This document shows positions 59,301 through 64,000 of a stretch of 64,000 bases of DNA, in pieces. The position numbers were made by a program, and so were the translations under genes. Every line of letters starts with the position of its first letter. The stretch's first letter is position 1. The notes under the pieces are model-generated. The model made no database searches. It was not told the origin of the DNA and saw nothing but the letters and a program-made list of their open reading frames with translations. The DNA comes from Ascochyta rabiei (taxonomy: Eukaryota; Ascomycota; Dothideomycetes; Pleosporales; Didymellaceae): contig NC_082407.1 of NCBI RefSeq assembly GCF_004011695.2, forward strand, positions 1,364,001-1,428,000, read 5' to 3'.

Positions 59301-59699
59301 TATAGCTGTAGGCCTGCAGAGCAGTACTATATAGGAGATAAGGTGTAGTTTTCCCTCTACAACGTAAAAATTAACAGGCTAAGCTAGAAGCTTAACTAGT
59401 TACAAGCCTAGTACATAGTAGTTACAGTTCCTACCCCTCTAACAGTTACCCTAGATTTACTAGGTAACCTCTATAAGATAGTGTATATAGACCTACTTAA
59501 ACGTATAGCTTCTAACCTATTACTAACATAGCGCCTGCAGGAAAGTAGACTAGGCCTGCTAGTTGTCCTAGAGGAGGACAACCTAACCCTAGCTAAATAG
59601 GAGGTAAAGTCTATCTAAAAGAAAAGAGGGCTTGTAGGTAGAATAAGTTATAGGTTCTAGTTAAATAGAAGGGATACACAAAGCTAACGTAGGAACTGC

Positions 59700-61772
59700 T
59701 AGAAGCGTTACAGGACATAAAGGCCTAGAAGGCCTTTACAGTAATACATACAGCACATAAGAAGTAGATATAGAGAAGAAGAAACTTTTATTATTTATAA
59801 TAACCCTTATAGGGTCCTATTAGGAGATACTATATAGGGCATAAGGTCTAGCGTAGAAGAGCTTAGGGACTTTACAGTAACAGTATACTGCCGCCTTACT
59901 TATATACTACCTAGTAACTAGCAGTAAGCCTTTAGACTTAAAAAAGATATTATTGTTTATAGATAGGGAACAACAGGCAGCAGCAGCTGCGTCTAGGGCC
60001 TGGTTCTGCGCGTTGTAGCAGTAGTAGTTAACCTTATAGTTATTATTGCCACCCTCTACATCTACCTTAATAGTGCTGCTACACGTTAACTATAATATTT
60101 CCTTAAAGTTGTAGTTAGGCGTGCGTAGCTCTATAGGGGAAGGTAAGTAGTAATAGTAGGTAGGCTCGCGCAGCTCTATAAGGGAGGGGAAGTAGCAATA
60201 GTAAGGGGGTGTAGGGGACCTTATAAGGAAGAGAGAGCAGCGCTAGCAAAGAGGCGTAGGCAACTCTACAGGAAAGGAAGAGCAGTAATAGTAGGGTAGT
60301 AAGTAGAGCTAGCAGATAGACAAGTAGCGCTTGTTAGAAGAGTTAGAGCGGCAGCAGCAGAATAAGCAGGATGCTAGGGCGTACTCTAGGCAGCAGTAGA
60401 GCGTAGTAAGCAGGCGCTTAACTTAGTTAATAGCATCCTTTAGATCTAGGTAGCTACACACCTAATATAGACAGAAATTCTTATAGTAGTATAGGCCTAG
60501 ACTACCTCTATGTAGTTTATACGCTTAGTCTAGGACTAGAAGGCTAACCCTACAGCAGCTATAAACTGTTAGAGGTAGGCGTCTAGTTAGTTGCTGCTAT
60601 AACGCCTAGATAACAGCATAGTAGGCAGAGCAACCTAGGTACTAGGCTTAGTAGGGGAACAGGCGGCGTAAGTAGAGGTTAACTGCTTTGCTAGTGTAGG
60701 GTTAGCTAGGGCTAGGTTAAGCGCAGCCTTATACACCTGCTAGTGCTTATAGTAGGCACCTAATAAAAATATTACGTTAGAAAGGATAACCTATAGTAGC
60801 AATAAGGGGGTAACTTACAGTAGAAAACTGGCTAACGCCTCTAGTTAGCTTTGTTACTACCTATACTCTAGGTGCTAGGTGTCTTAATATAGGTGTTACT
60901 AGCGCATACTAACACCTTAGCTACTATTAGTTAGGAATAAGGGGCTAGAACAGGAACATGTATGTTAATGTACTACTTCAAATTACGCTAGGTATAGTAG
61001 AGCTTAGTGTTTATAGTAAAGAGGTTGTTATTATAAATGTAGACGCGCTTATACTTAGCGCAGGTATAACAGGTCTTACTAGCGCCTAGAACGCAGTTAG
61101 CTGTAGAAGAAATTAGTAAGTAAGTAGACCTATAACAGACGTAGGCACTTATAAGACTAACTAGTAAGAATAGTAAGGAGGTAGTAGGGGCGGTACAGGA
61201 CAGCGCTAGTAGAGACAGAGACTAAGTCCTTATTGTCTAAGTTACCCTTAACTTTGTAGTTGCCTATATAACAGTAGTAAGCTTTCTATATATATAGTTA
61301 GGCCCTGTAACTAGATTAGAAACTATAGATAAGAAATACTGTAGGTATGTTATAGGCAGAGGGAAGGGACTATAGCAGACTACAACCACCCCCTCTAGGG
61401 GGACTACTAGCTCCTTAACTAGTGGCCTAATAGCTATAACTAGAGGTAATAATAGACATAGTAGGTAGGGTAAGGGCGTGTACAAATAGTTAGGTAGGTG
61501 CGTTACAGGTAGGTTAGGTAGGAGCGTAGAGTGGTACAGTGTCTAACTTAGGCAGGTGTACTAGACAAAACAAAAACAACCTAGGTGCGCGCAGGGACTA
61601 CCCTAGGTAAACTACAGACTAGACTAGTAGCTAACCTACTAAGAGGCGGGCCCTTACGCAAATACAACTGGCTCTAGGGTTCACCTACTACCAGCGTCCC
61701 TCTAATCTACATAAAACGCAGAAAAGACCCTGTAAAATACATTTAGCTAGGGAGAGATAGGGAAAGGAGGTA
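59700..61772. other. C long 3' region with possible minus-strand ORF
   Basis: About 2 kb between integrase and 3' LTR. Minus frame from 61485 is open to 61264 and continues through TAG to a CYTCAKYKRVYIYNNN motif (61071-61024), like a C-x2-C...C cluster with one Cys changed to Tyr. Plus frame at about 60230-60420 is Gln-rich (RLLEELERQQQQNKQ-like once TAG is read as Gln). I cannot decide the coding strand. Confidence 0.35.
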
Positions 61773-61927
61773 TGTTATAGGCTTAGACCTTGTCTAAGCC
61801 TTAAGTGAGATAGGGCAGTCACGTGCCCTACAGACATATTAGAAGGACACGCAACGTGTTACCTCCTTAAGAGATACAATACTATATCAACCCTTATTAC
61901 ATCCTACCCTAAGGCTAGTCCATAACA
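61773..61927 (+). repeat. C 3' LTR
   Basis: 155 bp, matches 54716-54870. Confidence 0.88.
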
Positions 61928-62185
61928 GGCTAGTGTACGTAATCTAGCTAGCAGAAAGGTAGAAGAGGCCTTAACAGAAGCTGTTAAGGCACAACACCTA
62001 CAACAACAACTAGAAACACTTACTTATAGAATTTAATTACTGTATTACCTATCTCTCTAACCCTTAACAATAATAATAATAAGTATCCTTCCTAATGTGC
62101 CTGCTAACAGGATACGTTAATACTTATACTAGAACAAAATAGTAACCTAACTAGGGGGCACAGTATAGTAGGTAATATTAAAATT

Positions 62186-62482
62186 CTGCTACTCTAAAGG
62201 CTAGGTTATAGTTTAGAAATTATTCTATTAACTCTAGACTAGGACGTTATTATCTGAATATCTGCCACTCTGAAGGCTGGGGCACAGCCTAGGAATTATC
62301 CTGTTAACTCTGGACTAGAACGTTATTATCTGAATATCTGCCACTCTAAAGGCTGGGGCACAGCCTAGGAATTATCCTGTTAACTCTAGACTAGGACGTT
62401 ATTATCTGAATATCTGCTACTCTAAAGGCTAGGGCACAGCCTAGGAATTATCCTGTTAATTCTGGACCAGGACGTTACTATC
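62186..62482 (+). repeat. 76-bp tandem repeat, four copies, in B copy 3 leader
   Basis: Units at 62186, 62262, 62338 and 62414 (last one partial). Same unit as 28570-28715 (two copies) and the mirror near 53130-53290 (two copies). Confidence 0.9.
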
Positions 62483-62750
62483 AGACCTATTATTTAGAAA
62501 ACTAGAAAAACAAGCTTAACATAAGGCAGGCATCTAGTTAACCTAGAAAAGCCTTAGTTAAGAGACTATCTTAGTCTAATTTCTAATGCTTATTATATAT
62601 ATTATCTGTATAGTTCTACTTCGCCCTATTCCTTAGGGCTAGGGGAGTATAAAAGACAACTACGAAGCTGCTCCTACCAATAGAGCAATTAAGATTACTT
62701 TCATTATAAGAAACTATCATCTACTTAATATAACAGACTACTAAGGATTA

Positions 62751-64000
62751 ATGTACACTACTATAGATAACCCTTTAGACTCTATAGAGATACTGTCTTC
62801 CCTAACAGGAAATAGCTGTTAGTTTGTTATTCTAATAAAGGGAAGGTCTATCTAACTATCCTCTAATAGAAAGAAGGTTATAGAGTTCCTTAATAAGTAT
62901 AACTATATAGCAGAAGACAGAGGATTAAGTAATAAGTAGACGGTTAGGGTCCTTTCTAACTACTGCTATAATTACTGTAGAAGGTTTATTAAACGCTTAA
63001 AACTATACGCCTTAGATAATTAGGTTAAGCTTTAGATTGCTATAAAGGATTACTAGAAAGACTAGAACACTGCTTAACGCATAGGCAATTAAGCGTTCCT
63101 TAAAGCCTATATAAAAGAAACCTCTTAAGCCTTCCCTAGACTATTATACTACCATACTAACTTTAGAGTATATAGTAATATATATTAGAAGAATAATTAA
63201 ATTCTAACCTCTAAGAAAGGATACTACTTCTTCTTAGGACTGCTAAAGGTTCACAAAGACCTTATCCTCTTTAATATACAAAATAGGCTAGACATAAAGG
63301 ATTAATCTTTATTTATACTTAATAACATCTATAATTTATAAAAAGGGTGCATAAGCAGCGCTAGGGCTTAAAGGAATCTTTGCTTAGAAGAGATAATAAA
63401 TATACTAAGGAAACCTAGTGCCTTATAAACAGCACTAAGGAGCTAATTAACGCTAAGTCTATTATTACCTAAGCTAAGGATTAACTAGCGAGTTAGGGTA
63501 GCAAGAGTAAAACACCTCTACCTTCCAGTGTTAATAAAGACGTTAAAGAGCTTGTCTAGGCCATAGGCAGATAGAAGCTATCCCTAGTAGAGGTTAGTAC
63601 CCTTATAAACTCTAATAATTAGATAAAGGAAATCTTTTCGTCTCCTAGTAATTACACTTACTTTATTTCTTACGCAACTAGAGCTAGTACTACCTAGGAA
63701 AAGAATAATAGCTCTTACTTTACTAATGCCCCTTAAAACATTAACCTAAGATAAGGAGTAAACTACTCCTAAGGAAGAGAGTATAGTACCTCTTATAATA
63801 TATATAGAGAGCTAAACTATAGAGCCTATAAGTGTAAGTTATACAGAGCACTTACCTGCATAGGGTATTGCAGTTTCTTACTTAACTAAGACAGTTAACG
63901 TAGATACTATTTTAGCCCTACTTACTATTAAATTAAACCTATCTAAGGATCTGTCCTACCTACCTATTAACTTAATTAGTTAAAACAGAAGATTTAAGAG
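62751..64000 (+). pseudogene. B gag, copy 3, 3' end outside window
   Basis: ATG 62751 is intact (MYTTIDNPLDSIE...). Follows B-plus gag but without the one-base deletion near 29145: VIEFLNKYNYIAEDRGLSNK, YCYNYCRRFIKRLK, GYYFFLGLLKVHKDL. Better preserved than the other two copies, though it has TAG/TAA stops and small indels after about 63340. Confidence 0.72.

Larger units (their letters stand above)
54716..61927 (+). mobile_element. Ty3/gypsy 'C', full length
   Basis: 7,212 bp; 155-bp LTRs at 54716-54870 and 61773-61927 (TGTTATAGGCTTAGACC... to ...TMCATAACA-type end), PPT GGGAAAGGAGG at about 61761-61770, target copies AGCTA (54711-54715) and GGCTA (61928-61932) inside the B LTR. Gag, protease, RT, RNase H, integrase in gypsy order, followed by about 2.3 kb without a recognised domain. 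Confidence 0.9.
54665..64000 (+). mobile_element. Ty3/gypsy 'B' copy 3, cut by window end, with C inserted in its LTR
   Basis: 5' LTR split by element C (54665-54715 and 61933-62136; 51+204=255 bp). Interior from 62137 follows B-plus to the end of the window. Right half not seen. Confidence 0.85.

Noticed and set aside
62186..62482. CRISPR-like or telomere-associated array
   Set aside because: 76-bp units follow each other without spacers and belong to the B leader; no cas genes, and the host is eukaryotic.
5521..64000. tRNA or rRNA genes, riboswitches
   Set aside because: No cloverleaf with B-box or rRNA core sequence seen by eye; a covariance-model scan would be needed to be sure.

Overview
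The window looks like a chromosome segment of a filamentous ascomycete, most likely a Dothideomycete of the Pleosporales type. That rests on short GT-AG introns in a fungal flavoprotein gene, on fungal pogo/Fot1-, Tc1/mariner-, Ty1/copia- and Ty3/gypsy-type elements, and on strong repeat-induced point mutation (RIP). From about 5.5 kb on the sequence is TA-rich, and nearly every in-frame stop in the old transposon ORFs is TAG or TAA where CAG, CAA or TGG would be expected, while the frames themselves stay intact over kilobases.

Layout. 1-5475 is ordinary gene space: an FAD-linked oxidoreductase (minus, running off the left edge), a single-pass membrane protein with a Cys-rich ectodomain (3123-3950, plus), and the 3' end of a DUF3433-like membrane protein gene (minus), cut at a TA at 5474-5475 by a pogo/Fot1-like element. 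That element (5476-14929) carries a complete 7.3-kb copia retrotransposon (6167-13473). A second pogo copy faces it tail to tail (14957-15841), with 23 bp of the broken host gene apparently left between them. 15842-23365 holds gypsy 'A' copy 1 (minus), hit by a 514-bp solo LTR ('D') and by a 1.86-kb Tc1/mariner-type element.

23366-53600 is a nested complex. An 11.4-kb gypsy element 'B' sits at CTAC on the minus strand. A second 'A' element went into one of its LTRs, and a plus-strand B went into the RT gene of that A. The two B copies form a huge inverted repeat (28266-39571 against 42031-53596). Recombination between them seems to have flipped the middle, so the halves of A now lie at 23424-28265 (minus) and 39577-42030 (plus). 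Target-site duplications make sense only when the flip is undone. Two little-mutated solo LTRs (copia, 50782; A, 52464) landed later in B-minus. 54665-64000 is a third B copy, interrupted in its LTR by gypsy 'C' (54716-61927) and cut by the window end.

Possible novelty: a third ORF of about 1,100 codons after pol in B; a GC-rich antisense ORF with a Cys cluster at the 3' side of the copia element; a Cys-containing antisense frame in the same position in both A copies, and possibly in C; and the B/A/B flip itself. I saw no tRNA or rRNA genes, CRISPR arrays, or intact transposase or polyprotein genes, but I could not run any search tools.
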